Below are positions 1 to 7,078 of a stretch of DNA of 64,000 nucleotides, piece after piece. The stretch's first letter is position 1. Each line of letters starts with the position of its first letter. The position numbers and the translations under genes were made by a program. Where the stretch lies: assembly GCF_016741775.1 (NCBI RefSeq), contig NZ_JAERRK010000003.1:310001-374000 (forward strand), given 5' to 3'. The stretch is from Streptomyces actinomycinicus (GTDB taxonomy: Bacteria; Actinomycetota; Actinomycetes; Streptomycetales; Streptomycetaceae). Below the pieces are notes generated by a model. The model was not told the origin of the DNA. It worked only from the letters and a program-made list of their open reading frames with translations, and searched no databases.

Positions 1-1237
1 TGTACACCCGGTCAGCCACTTGGTGCGCAAGTGGCGTATTTCGATTTTCGGGATTGATGCTGTCTGTAATCCCCCTGATCGGCCCCTGCTTGCTGAAATA
101 CTTCCCCCAGTCGTGTTCTGTGAAGAAATCTTGCAGGACGCCACCTCGCACGAACTCCTGCAACAGTACGCGGAGCTGCGTGGACTCTGAGGAGCTAGCG
201 GCGTTCTCCGCCACGGAAAGAATGCGCATCAAGTACTTATCCTGACTGGCGTCGAAACGCTGATCGGAAAGTTCGAGCTCTAGTTGCCGCAAGGCGCTTC
301 TTCTGATCGCGACAGGGAAAAAATTCTCCAGGACTTGATAGTAAGAGAGAAAGGCCAGGGAGGGATTCCCTGTAGCGCTGCCCGCAAATCCGAACAATAC
401 TGAAACGTCTGGATCGATCTTCGTGCGTGGGAAGCGAACCACCCGACTAGGACGCTCACGACGCAAACGGTGTCGGCGGTCAGTCCTCGTTGGCCAGCGA
501 ACAAGTCTCATTTTGGCGCCGTTCCGAACTTCTAGCTCATAAACGAACGAGTTCAGGAGTAGCTCGGCTTCAGCTTCCAGCTCATCTTGTTGGGAAGGAG
601 AACCGAACTCTACTTTTACGCTGAGAGGAAACCTTGCCCGGTGCTGGTATCCCACGTTAGCGAGGACATGGCATGCGGGAGACGGGGCGGAGATCTCCAT
701 GCATATGCCTGAATCTGAAACATGGAGCGATGGAATTCGGTCTCTGGCGTTCAGGACTCCGGCTGACACTGTTAGGAAGGCGTTGGCCTCAAGCTTATGT
801 TTGCAGTCGCCGTCAACTTCCTCGGGCACTGCGTGCATCAATGACCGTAGGAGCGAATTACTGCTAGGAAGAAACGCGCTGTTGGCACGGAGTAGCACCT
901 CAACATATCCGCGACTCGGAATAGTGATGCCTGCCCATTTCTTGCAAGAGTTGACTCCAAGTTGGAGCTGGTTCAGCAGAAGGCTCGATTGCTGCCGGGG
1001 GATGGCTGTGCCGTACGCCGCGCCCTCGTCCCAGTTTGGATGTGCGGAAAATGATAGATAGTCCTCCCCTGTCTCCTTGATGTCGATTTTGTGACTTGAT
1101 AGATCGCGAACAACGTTCTTTTCGGTCGATGACAATTCTGTAGGCTGGGAGAGGTTGCTTGCGGCTTCGACTGCCCCCAGTTCCGATACCTCTTCGTCGG
1201 CCTCGTTCCATTCACTATCATTAGCGAGTTCTGACAC
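1..1237 (-). CDS. Unrecognised low-GC protein, 3' end cut by window edge (possible HEPN-type)
   Basis: An open frame on the minus strand runs without a stop from GTG at 1237 to the left edge, giving 412 residues of N-terminal sequence. The start is set by a strong Shine-Dalgarno (AGGAGGGG) six to seven bases upstream. Base composition is clearly lower in GC than the rest of the window, and codons such as CTA, GTA, AGT and ATA are frequent, which points to recent transfer. The first 80 residues are acidic and polar; later there is a segment reading FLSYYQVLENFFPVAI, and the visible end is LAHQVADRVY. These resemble, weakly, the helical C-terminal part of Apea/MauJ-like HEPN proteins, where an R-x4-H motif would follow just outside the window. 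No domain can be assigned with certainty. It is probably element cargo. Confidence 0.7.
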   Translation of the reverse strand, partial: MSELANDSEWNEADEEVSELGAVEAASNLSQPTELSSTEKNVVRDLSSHKIDIKETGEDYLSFSAHPNWDEGAAYGTAIPRQQSSLLLNQLQLGVNSCKKWAGITIPSRGYVEVLLRANSAFLPSSNSLLRSLMHAVPEEVDGDCKHKLEANAFLTVSAGVLNARDRIPSLHVSDSGICMEISAPSPACHVLANVGYQHRARFPLSVKVEFGSPSQQDELEAEAELLLNSFVYELEVRNGAKMRLVRWPTRTDRRHRLRRERPSRVVRFPRTKIDPDVSVLFGFAGSATGNPSLAFLSYYQVLENFFPVAIRRSALRQLELELSDQRFDASQDKYLMRILSVAENAASSSESTQLRVLLQEFVRGGVLQDFFTEHDWGKYFSKQGPIRGITDSINPENRNTPLAHQVADRVY

Positions 1238-1444
1238 GTAGCACCCCTCCTATGGCGAAGAGCAACGATGTTAGTCGGCATCCAAGCTCTGTGGAGTGGT
1301 TTTGATGAATGGTTGGCCCGGTCCTGGATCGACCTGATCGGGTGCTTGTGCGAACTCGGCAACCCGGGCCGGCTACGACGTGCGAAAATGTGCATAAGAG
1401 CCCCTGACCGTCGCCTCCCAGCCACGATGTATCCCTTCCTCGCA

Positions 1445-1969
1445 TCAGGCAACTGACCGTTGTACGCGTGGCACGGGCGCCGGCCGGGCTGGAGCGGGGC
1501 GGAGACAGGAGCGCAGGCCCGGCCGGGGGCCGGGCCGCGCGCGGTGAGCGGAGCGAGCCGCCTTGAACCTGTAGAGAAAGTTGTAACTCAGTCTGTCTGG
1601 GGGGGGCTTGAAGTCGTGTGCGCACGCCGGTAGTTCGGCCGCCTGACGGTGTGCGAGTGGCAGGAAGAGCACCGGTCGGATCGTCCAGGTGATGCGGGTC
1701 TTGGCGTGGGTCACTGACACCGTGCACGGTTCGGCGCGCAACAGGGCTCGGCGGGTTTCGATGCGGCCCTCGTACAGCCACTCCCATGCCTCATCGGAGG
1801 CGTCTGCGTCCAGGGCCGGTGAGATCGTGCGCAGTGCGACCGCTACCCAACGGTCGGCCTGGGGCGCCGAGTATGCGTCGAACGATGCCAGCAGTGCCGG
1901 CCCCCACTGCTCGGTCAGGTCCTCGGTCCAGCACTCGCACCAGTAGCCCCGCTGCGGCGGCTTCAGCAT
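1445..1969 (-). CDS. Hypothetical protein coupled to the RsbW-like ATPase gene
   Basis: A 174-residue protein of unknown function. Its ATG overlaps the stop of the upstream ATPase gene in the arrangement ATGCTGA, so the two are translationally coupled and probably functionally linked. Residues 1-130 look like a real, mixed-composition protein rich in Trp (YWCECW, WEWLYEG) and with a beta-type segment (TRITWTIRPVLFLPL). The last 40 residues are Arg/Pro/Ala-rich and match GC-rich non-coding-like DNA, so the genuine coding end may have been lost or extended through a former stop. A run of eight C residues near codon 120 is a plausible slippage site. No family was recognised. Confidence 0.6.
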   Translation of the reverse strand: MLKPPQRGYWCECWTEDLTEQWGPALLASFDAYSAPQADRWVAVALRTISPALDADASDEAWEWLYEGRIETRRALLRAEPCTVSVTHAKTRITWTIRPVLFLPLAHRQAAELPACAHDFKPPPDRLSYNFLYRFKAARSAHRARPGPRPGLRSCLRPAPARPAPVPRVQRSVA

Positions 1970-2391
1970 GGGTGGCCTCCTAGCGGACCGTCCGCGTACA
2001 GCTCCGCGGTGACCGTGTGGCCCTGGTCGCTGTCGTGCACGACCACCCGGTGGGCGATCGCGCTGACCATGCGCAGTCCTCGGCCGTGCTCGGCGTCCTG
2101 GTCCTGTTGCTCGACCTTCGGGGCCGTGGCCGTGCCGCCGTCGTCCGTGACCGACACCGCCACCACCTGAGCTGAGACCGCGACCGCCAGGTGGAAGCTG
2201 CCGTACTCCCGGCCGCTGGCCGTGTGCAGGATCGCGTTCGCGCTCAGTTCGCTCACGATCAGTTCGGCGTCTTCGGCTAAGGGGGAGCCGCGCAGGATGT
2301 CGCGGGTCCAGCGGCGGGCCCGGCTCACTTCTTCGGGGAATCCTGGGCAACTCAGTCCCCAGACCCGGGCTGTACTCGTATACTCGTGCAT
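1963..2391 (-). CDS. RsbW-like serine kinase / ATP-binding protein (HATPase_c_2)
   Basis: A 142-residue anti-sigma-factor-type ATPase of the kind very common in Streptomyces. The fold is a single GHKL ATPase domain: an N box with SELSANAILHT (residues 44-54), where the Asn coordinates Mg-ATP, a G1-type DDGG (83-86), and a G2-type HGRGLRMV (101-108). Such proteins phosphorylate or bind anti-anti-sigma partners, but no partner is encoded nearby. The start at 2391 is preferred over an in-frame ATG ten codons upstream because GAAGGAA lies eight bases before it. The start region is embedded in an ACTCGT-type operator (2374-2396), which suggests control by the element's GntR repressor. It overlaps the downstream hypothetical gene. 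Confidence 0.85.
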   Translation of the reverse strand: MHEYTSTARVWGLSCPGFPEEVSRARRWTRDILRGSPLAEDAELIVSELSANAILHTASGREYGSFHLAVAVSAQVVAVSVTDDGGTATAPKVEQQDQDAEHGRGLRMVSAIAHRVVVHDSDQGHTVTAELYADGPLGGHPC

Positions 2392-2396
2392 ACAAG
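2374..2396. promoter_or_regulatory. Putative GntR (KorSA-like) operator at the ATPase gene start
   Basis: Two tandem ACTCGT half-sites lie eight bases apart (2374 and 2382). Read on the minus strand the site is CTTGTATGCACGAGTA, which matches the operator at 3881 (CTTGTATAGACGAGTA) at 14 of 16 bases. It covers the start codon and the Shine-Dalgarno flank of the ATPase gene, so binding would block transcription at or near its 5' end. The assignment is by similarity among copies within this element only. Confidence 0.6.
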
Positions 2397-2437
2397 TTCC
2401 TTCGTGCTGGTAGGCCGCCATGTGCAGCGGGTTCGGG

Positions 2438-2869
2438 CTAGACGAGTTTCACGCCGTCGTGGGCGCGGATGGCCGGCGGGGTCGTCGCGTCGAGTGCGTC
2501 CAGGACGCGGATCGCGTACGCCTCGTCGGCAAGCTCGGTGACCTCTTCGCGGGTGGCCCAGCGCAGTGCGCGGGTCTCGTCACCGGTGGTGGGCACACCG
2601 TTGGCGGCTTCACAGCGGAAGACCAGCGAGACGATCAGGCCCTTCATGTTCTTGTAGACGCCGGTCAGGATCGCCGGGAGGGCGATCTTGATTCCGGTCT
2701 CTTCGAGGACTTCGCGCTGGAGGGCTTCCGGGATGGTCTCCTCGCGTTCGAGGACGCCGCCCGGCGGCTCCCAGTGGCCGTTGTCCCGGCGCTGGATCAG
2801 GAGGGCCCGGCCTTGGTCGTCCACGACGACCCCGGCGACGCTCACGGAGTGCGGGCGTTCAGTGCTCAC
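2438..2869 (-). CDS. Nudix hydrolase, Pif-like element immunity/transfer factor
   Basis: A 143-residue Nudix protein. The Nudix box is complete: G at the start of GGVLEREE followed by REVLEETGI, fitting G-x5-E-x7-RE-x2-EE-x-G (residues about 36-59), so metal-dependent hydrolysis of a nucleoside diphosphate derivative is expected. The GTG at 2869 (protein begins MSTERPHSV) is preferred over the longer reading because the preceding 19 codons are Cys/Gly-rich and unlike the family, and GAGGAAC sits directly upstream. In pSAM2 the Nudix protein Pif sits with korSA and governs immunity to redundant transfer. Here the gene is divergent from the GntR gene with an 85-bp shared promoter region, so the same role is likely. 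Confidence 0.85.
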   Translation of the reverse strand: MSTERPHSVSVAGVVVDDQGRALLIQRRDNGHWEPPGGVLEREETIPEALQREVLEETGIKIALPAILTGVYKNMKGLIVSLVFRCEAANGVPTTGDETRALRWATREEVTELADEAYAIRVLDALDATTPPAIRAHDGVKLV

Positions 2870-2924
2870 GTTCCTCGGCCCTCTCGGCTGGCTAGGCTCT
2901 CCACCGTAGCAACAACACTCGCCC

Positions 2925-2940
2925 ACTCGTCTAGATACCT
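2925..2940. promoter_or_regulatory. Putative GntR operator between Nudix and GntR genes
   Basis: The sequence ACTCGTCTAGATACCT is the reverse complement of the AGACGAGTA-type core seen at 3881 and 6710. It lies immediately upstream of the AAAGGAG ribosome-binding site (2941-2947) of the GntR gene, which fits autoregulation and joint control of the divergent Nudix gene. Confidence 0.6.
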
Positions 2941-2954
2941 AAAGGAGTACTCAC

Positions 2955-3743
2955 GTGAGCCCTCTCCCTTCGGGCCTCCTCGGTGATCTCGACCCCACGA
3001 GCGATCGTGCGGTCTTCCGGCAGATCGCCGACCAGCTGCGCGAGGCCATCGACCGTGGGCGATTCCGTGAGGGCGAGAAGCTGCCCTCCGAAGCCGACCT
3101 TGTCGACCACTTCGGCGTTTCCCGGATGACGGTCCGCAACGCCTTCTCCATCCTCCAAGGTGAAGGCCTGGTGCACGCCGAGCACGGCAGGGGAGTCTTC
3201 GTACGACCACGACCGCCCGTGCGGCGGCTCGCCTCGGACCGCTTCGCCCGGCGGCACAGGGAGCAGGGCAAGTCCGCGTTCATCGTGGAGGCCGACGCGG
3301 CCGGCAGTCACCCCCAGGTGGACAGCCTGGAGGTCAAGGAGGAGAAGGCCAGCCAGGACGTCTCCGCCCGGCTGGGATCAGTGCGGCGCGTGCTGGCTCG
3401 GCGGCGCCGGTACCTGCTCGACGGGCGGCCGGTGGAGTTCGCCACCTCCTACCTCCCGCTCGACATCGCCCGCGGGACCCCGATCGCGGAACCCAACCCC
3501 GGGCCCGGCGGCATCTACGCCCGCCTGGAAGAGCTGGGTCACCGCCTCGACCACTTCGAAGAAGAGATCCGCGCCCGGATGCCCTCGCCCGCCGAGGTGA
3601 AGACGCTCCGGCTGGCCGCCGGCGTGCCGGTCATCCACCTCATCCGGACGGCCTTCGACACCGAGGGTCGTGCCGTCGAGGTCTGCGACACGGTGATGGC
3701 GGCGGACGCGTACGTCCTGTCGTACCAGCTTCCTGCGACCTGA
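2955..3743 (+). CDS. GntR/HutC-family repressor with UTRA domain (KorSA-like)
   Basis: A 262-residue transcription factor. Residues 15-85 form the GntR winged helix (RQIADQLREAI, LPSEADLVDHFGVSRMTVRNA, then the wing GEGLVHAEHGRGVFV). Residues about 105-260 form a UTRA ligand-binding domain of the HutC subfamily, including FATSYLPLDIA and PVIHLIRTAF. In pSAM2, KorSA of this family represses the pra/transfer functions and itself. The gene starts at GTG after AAAGGAG seven bases upstream. The element carries several near-identical ACTCGT/ACGAGT palindromes, including one just upstream of this gene, which are the obvious candidates for its operators. The effector is unknown. Confidence 0.9.
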   Translation: MSPLPSGLLGDLDPTSDRAVFRQIADQLREAIDRGRFREGEKLPSEADLVDHFGVSRMTVRNAFSILQGEGLVHAEHGRGVFVRPRPPVRRLASDRFARRHREQGKSAFIVEADAAGSHPQVDSLEVKEEKASQDVSARLGSVRRVLARRRRYLLDGRPVEFATSYLPLDIARGTPIAEPNPGPGGIYARLEELGHRLDHFEEEIRARMPSPAEVKTLRLAAGVPVIHLIRTAFDTEGRAVEVCDTVMAADAYVLSYQLPAT

Positions 3744-3805
3744 TCGGCACGATTTGCGGTGGTGCGCGGGGACGCTTTTCCGAACTCGTACACCCCAACA
3801 CGCTT

Positions 3806-3821
3806 ACTCGTATAGACGAGT
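3806..3821. promoter_or_regulatory. Palindromic GntR operator upstream of the transfer operon
   Basis: ACTCGTATAGACGAGT is a 6-4-6 inverted repeat with both arms intact, the most symmetric copy of the motif in the element. A further single ACTCGT half-site lies at 3784. It is about 90 bp before the start of the transfer operon and about 60 bp before the second copy at 3881. Confidence 0.65.
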
Positions 3822-3880
3822 GGGCAAGTTGTGTGGCAAGGTGAGTACGCGATCCCGATCAAGGGATTCGCAGAACCCAT

Positions 3881-3904
3881 CTTGTATAGACGAGTAGATA
3901 GGAG
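3881..3904. promoter_or_regulatory. GntR operator overlapping the transfer-operon promoter and RBS
   Basis: The stretch contains TATAGACGAGTAGATAGGAG. TATAGA could be a -10 hexamer, ACGAGT is the operator half-site, and GGAG (3901-3904) is the ribosome-binding site six bases before the TTG start. The same arrangement, operator fused to a Shine-Dalgarno, recurs at 6708. Confidence 0.6.
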
Positions 3905-3910
3905 TGTGCC

Positions 3911-4267
3911 TTGCGCACCATCCGCGTGGAGACCTCCACAGCGACGATCCTCCTCACCGAGGCCCCCGAGCCGAAGGTCCGCGACCGGCAGACCGGCGAG
4001 ATCGCCAAGGACGCCAACAGCGGTGAGGCGCTGATGACCATCGGCGTCGTCTACATCGAGGACGGCGAGTCCTCGCTGATCAAGGTCACCGTTCCGGAGG
4101 GCGGCATCTCCGAGGGGCTGACTCTCGGCGCGCCGGTCTCGCTGCCGGGCCTCGTCGCCCGGCCGTGGGAGTCCGTCTTCAACGGCCAGCAGCGCCACGG
4201 CATCGCCTACCGCGCTGCCGCCGTCACTCCGGCCGCCTTCCCGGCCGCGACCGGAGCCGCCGCCTGA
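3911..4267 (+). CDS. Small conserved AICE protein, possible Pra-like activator
   Basis: A 118-residue protein with a TTG start set by GGAG six bases upstream. The sequence is beta-rich and acidic in the middle (GVVYIEDGESSLIKVTVPEGG) and ends in an Ala-rich tail. No catalytic motif is visible. Its position, first in the operon directly before the transfer ATPase and under a double GntR operator, matches that of pra (activator of replication, integration and excision) in pSAM2, so a Pra-like regulatory role is a reasonable inference but not shown by sequence. Its stop overlaps the next start (TGATG), so the two genes are translationally coupled. Confidence 0.7.
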   Translation: MRTIRVETSTATILLTEAPEPKVRDRQTGEIAKDANSGEALMTIGVVYIEDGESSLIKVTVPEGGISEGLTLGAPVSLPGLVARPWESVFNGQQRHGIAYRAAAVTPAAFPAATGAAA

Positions 4268-5643
4268 TGTCCGACCTGACGACGCTTCTGGAAGTGGGTG
4301 GTCCTGTCGCCGCACTCGGCGGCGGGGCCGCCTACGCCCGGGCCAAGCACCCGGCGGCCTACTGGTCAACGGTCGGTCTGCCGGTGTCCACGGTCCGGCT
4401 GCTCAGCTCGTACGGCTCGGTCATGGAGGCGTGCGGCCTGACCGTGGCGCCCTCCCGGCTGCGGGTGCTCGCCGTGAAGGCCATGACGCAGCGCGAGGTT
4501 CGCCCCGTACCGCCGCGTCGGGGCCTCATCCGGCCCACCACGACCGGGCTGCGGATACGCCTCCGCCTGGCGCCGGGCCAGGAACCCGCCGACGTCGCCG
4601 CCTCGGCCGAACGACTCCGGCACGCGTGGGGCGTTCACGCCGTGTACGTCACCACCGTCAAGCCGGGGGTCGTCGAGCTGCGGCTCGTGGGTTACGACGT
4701 CTTACGGCGGGTGCGTATGCCGCGCAAGATTGCGGGCGGTTTCCTTAAGGTGCCGGTCGCACTGCGAGAGGACGCTACGCCGTTCGTCCGCGACTACCGC
4801 ACCATCCCCCACCAACTCACCCTCGGTGCCACGCTGTCCGGCAAGTCCATGTACCTGAGGCACCTCATCGCCGGACTCGCTCCTCAGCCGGTCGCCCTCG
4901 TCGGCATCGACTGCAAGCGGGGTGTCGAGCTGGCTCCCTTCGCCCCCCGGCTCTCCGCACTCGCGACCGACCCGGAACAGGCGGCCGAGCTGCTGCCCGT
5001 GCTGGTGAAGGAAATGGAGGACCGCTACGACCTGATCAAGGCCCGACAGGGCATCGCCCCCGGCACCCCGGACGAGGAAATCACCTCTGACATCTGGGGC
5101 CTGCCCGAGCACGAGAGCCCGGTGCCGGTAGTGCTGTTCGTGGACGAGGTGGCCGAACTCTTCATGGTCGCCACAAAGAAGGACGAGGAACGGCGCGACG
5201 AGATGGTCACCCAGCTCATCCGCCTCGCCCAGCTCGGCCGTGCCGCCGGCATCTACCTGGAAGTGTGCGGACAGCGCTTCGGCGCCGAACTCGGCAAGGG
5301 CGCCACCATGCTCCGAGCCCAGCTCACCGGCCGCGTTTGCCACCGCGTCAACGACGAAGCCTCCGCCAAGATGGCCCTGGGCGACATCGCCCCCGAAGCG
5401 GTCTCCGCCGCCTGCTCCATAGCCCCGGAACGGCCCGGTCTGGCCGTGGCGGGTGACACCTCCGGCGGCTGGTCCCGCATCCGCACGCCGTACCTCTCCC
5501 TCGGCGACGCTGCCGAGACCTGCCGCGAGTCGGCCCACCTGGTGCCCGACCTCCCCGCCCTGAAGCCCTTCCGGCCCGACGTGCCCGAGCATCCGGTCGA
5601 GAGCACGTCGCCGGTCGTCCTGCCGCATCCAGTCACCGACTGA
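4267..5643 (+). CDS. traSA: FtsK/SpoIIIE-type conjugal DNA translocase (TraSA/TraB family)
   Basis: A 458-residue septal DNA pump. TraB/TraSA proteins are the only transfer protein needed by actinomycete elements; they form hexamers that move double-stranded DNA between mycelial compartments. The FtsK motor is visible: Walker A GATLSGKS (187-194) and Walker B VVLFVDE (288-294), followed by the FtsK-type segment LIRLAQLGRAAGIYLEVCGQR and an arginine-rich region. A short hydrophobic N-terminus (GGPVAALGGGAAYA) may mediate membrane contact. The start at 4267 overlaps the preceding stop. Codon 146 (4702-4704) is TTA, the rare leucine codon read by the developmental bldA tRNA, which could tie transfer to the growth stage. 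Confidence 0.93.
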   Translation: MSDLTTLLEVGGPVAALGGGAAYARAKHPAAYWSTVGLPVSTVRLLSSYGSVMEACGLTVAPSRLRVLAVKAMTQREVRPVPPRRGLIRPTTTGLRIRLRLAPGQEPADVAASAERLRHAWGVHAVYVTTVKPGVVELRLVGYDVLRRVRMPRKIAGGFLKVPVALREDATPFVRDYRTIPHQLTLGATLSGKSMYLRHLIAGLAPQPVALVGIDCKRGVELAPFAPRLSALATDPEQAAELLPVLVKEMEDRYDLIKARQGIAPGTPDEEITSDIWGLPEHESPVPVVLFVDEVAELFMVATKKDEERRDEMVTQLIRLAQLGRAAGIYLEVCGQRFGAELGKGATMLRAQLTGRVCHRVNDEASAKMALGDIAPEAVSAACSIAPERPGLAVAGDTSGGWSRIRTPYLSLGDAAETCRESAHLVPDLPALKPFRPDVPEHPVESTSPVVLPHPVTD

Positions 5644-5677
5644 CCTTCCCCTGCCCGACTCCGGAAGGAGCCGCATC

Positions 5678-6298
5678 ATGCGTGCCCACCTGGCCCGCGT
5701 CGACGCGGTGCTCGTCCAGGCATTCATCGCTGCCGCGCTGTCCTTCGCCCACCTCCATGACGTCGCCGTGGCCGCCGGACAGGACGGATGGAAGGCGTGG
5801 GCCTACCCGGTCTCTGTCGACCTGCTGCTGGTCGCCGCCTGGCGTCGACTGCGTTCCGGGCACGGCAAAGCGGCGGCCTGGTGCTGGTTCGTCATCGCGC
5901 TCGCCGCCTCCCTCGGTGCCAACGTCGCCACCGCCGGCCTCCTCGACCTCGGCAACGTCCCGGCCTGGCTGCGGATCCTCGTCGCGGGCTGGCCTGCAAT
6001 CGCCTTCCTCGGCGGAACCCTCCTCGCTCACACCGCGCCCAAGACTGACCCCGAACCCGAGGTCATCAAGGACCAGGAGGAAGAGCCCGAAACCGCGCCC
6101 GAGCCACCTGCCCAACCGGCCATCGAGGCACCACCGCAACCCCCGCCCGTACCCGTCCCGTCCGCCCTGGTCGACCACGCCCGCAAGGTCGCCGCCGAGC
6201 ACCACGCCCGCACCGGCGTCCCGATCGACACCCCTACGCTCCGCACCCGCCTGGGCGTCCCGGCCCCGATGGCCGAAGCCATCGCTGCCCACCTCTGA
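5678..6298 (+). CDS. DUF2637 membrane protein, spread-type (SpdB-like)
   Basis: A 206-residue membrane protein of the DUF2637 family that regularly follows the transfer ATPase in Streptomyces elements. Residues 1-120 hold about four hydrophobic segments (for example AFIAAALSFAHLHDVAVAAG and WCWFVIALAASLGANVATAG). Then comes a long Pro/Glu-rich linker (125-165) and a short helical tail resembling a winged-helix remnant (TPTLRTRLGVPAPMAEAIAAHL). It starts at ATG after GGAAGGAG seven bases upstream, 34 bp downstream of traSA. A role in intramycelial spread (pock formation) is inferred from position. Confidence 0.85.
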   Translation: MRAHLARVDAVLVQAFIAAALSFAHLHDVAVAAGQDGWKAWAYPVSVDLLLVAAWRRLRSGHGKAAAWCWFVIALAASLGANVATAGLLDLGNVPAWLRILVAGWPAIAFLGGTLLAHTAPKTDPEPEVIKDQEEEPETAPEPPAQPAIEAPPQPPPVPVPSALVDHARKVAAEHHARTGVPIDTPTLRTRLGVPAPMAEAIAAHL

Positions 6299-6309
6299 GA
6301 GGAGACCCC

Positions 6310-6501
6310 GTGTCCCCCAACCGCAGCTTCCGCAAAGTCACCCGCATCGGCCCCGTTCAGGTCGGCACCGCTTACGACAGCCGGGGCCGTGAGAAGCACA
6401 CCGCGGCCTGCACCGCCCCGCGCTGCGGCTTCTCCGCCGACTACGACAGCCGCGCGGCCGCCGAACTGGCCGCCCGCACCCACCGCTGCCCCGTCCGCTG
6501 A
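6310..6501 (+). CDS. Small mobile-element transfer protein
   Basis: A 63-residue basic, hydrophilic protein with two Cys and one His near the C-terminus (CTAPRCGFSADYDSRAAAELAARTHRCP), a spacing that suggests a small zinc-binding ribbon. The GTG start is preceded by GAGAGGAG at good spacing and lies 11 bp after the DUF2637 gene, so it belongs to the same operon. Proteins of this size and pattern are annotated as mobile element transfer proteins in Streptomyces AICEs; the molecular role is unknown. Confidence 0.8.
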   Translation: MSPNRSFRKVTRIGPVQVGTAYDSRGREKHTAACTAPRCGFSADYDSRAAAELAARTHRCPVR

Positions 6502-6517
6502 AAGGACCCGGACAACC

Positions 6518-6712
6518 GTGACCGTCAGCCTGCCGCTCGTCGTCGTCCTCGGCTTCTTCGCCTGGGGAGCGATCAAGTTCCTCGGCGTCCGTACCTGGAT
6601 CGTCGTCCTGATCGCCCTGTTCGGCTTCTGGCTCTCGCACACCTTCCTGGCTCCCGCCATCGAGTCCGGCACGCGCTCCGGCGTGAGCGTCATAAACGGC
6701 TCACATGCCTAG
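6518..6712 (+). CDS. Small two-helix membrane protein of the spread module
   Basis: A 64-residue protein that is almost entirely membrane: LPLVVVLGFFAWGAIKFL and TWIVVLIALFGFWLSHTFL form two adjacent transmembrane helices, followed by a short polar tail. It starts at GTG 16 bp after the previous gene, with AAAGG somewhat far upstream. Its last codons overlap the operator at 6708. It has the character of a spd-type spread protein; no family name can be given. Confidence 0.7.
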   Translation: MTVSLPLVVVLGFFAWGAIKFLGVRTWIVVLIALFGFWLSHTFLAPAIESGTRSGVSVINGSHA

Positions 6713-6727
6713 ACGAGTAGATAAGGA
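6708..6727. promoter_or_regulatory. GntR operator fused to the RBS of the next gene
   Basis: CCTAGACGAGTAGATAAGGA repeats the AGACGAGTAGATA core of the site at 3881 and again continues directly into a ribosome-binding site (AAGGAGAG). It implies a second GntR-controlled transcription start inside the operon, ahead of the last spread gene and the replication genes. Confidence 0.6.
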
Positions 6728-6737
6728 GAGGCCTGCC

Positions 6738-6983
6738 GTGTTCCTGCCCAAGTACCCGGACAGCCCCACCCCGCCGCCCGCCCACACCCACGCGCCGACC
6801 GACCCGGCTCCCGTCCGACGCGGCCTCCCGTCGCTCCCCGTGGATCAGAAGACGGTCGCGACGGTGCTCGTCGCCGGCGTGGTCCTCACCGCGCTCCTGG
6901 CCGCCGTCGCCGTCACGGCCATATCCGTGGCCGTCGCCGCTGTCGTCGTGCGCTCCCTGCTCCGCGACCAGTACCGGCGCTGA
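6738..6983 (+). CDS. Small SpdD-like membrane protein
   Basis: An 81-residue protein with a Pro-rich N-terminus (PTPPPAHTHAPTDPAP) and one strongly hydrophobic region (ATVLVAGVVLTALLAAVAVT, extended by further Ala/Val) long enough for one or two membrane helices, ending in a basic cap (RSLLRDQYRR). This pattern matches SpdD-type spread proteins. GTG at 6738 is chosen over an earlier in-frame ATG because AAGGAGAG lies eight bases before it and because the earlier start overlaps the operator. Confidence 0.75.
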   Translation: MFLPKYPDSPTPPPAHTHAPTDPAPVRRGLPSLPVDQKTVATVLVAGVVLTALLAAVAVTAISVAVAAVVVRSLLRDQYRR

Positions 6984-7078
6984 CAAGCCGAACCGCACCC
7001 GGGGCGGCCGCGACACGGCCAAGCATCCGGCCGCCCCGGGCCATCACTCCTGACCGATCCAGTCAGAAGGAGACCGCC

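Noticed and set aside
1238..1444. Left attachment site or small gene in the spacer after the edge gene
   Set aside because: No match to the tRNA-Arg 3' end and no supportable frame; the left boundary is therefore placed outside the window.
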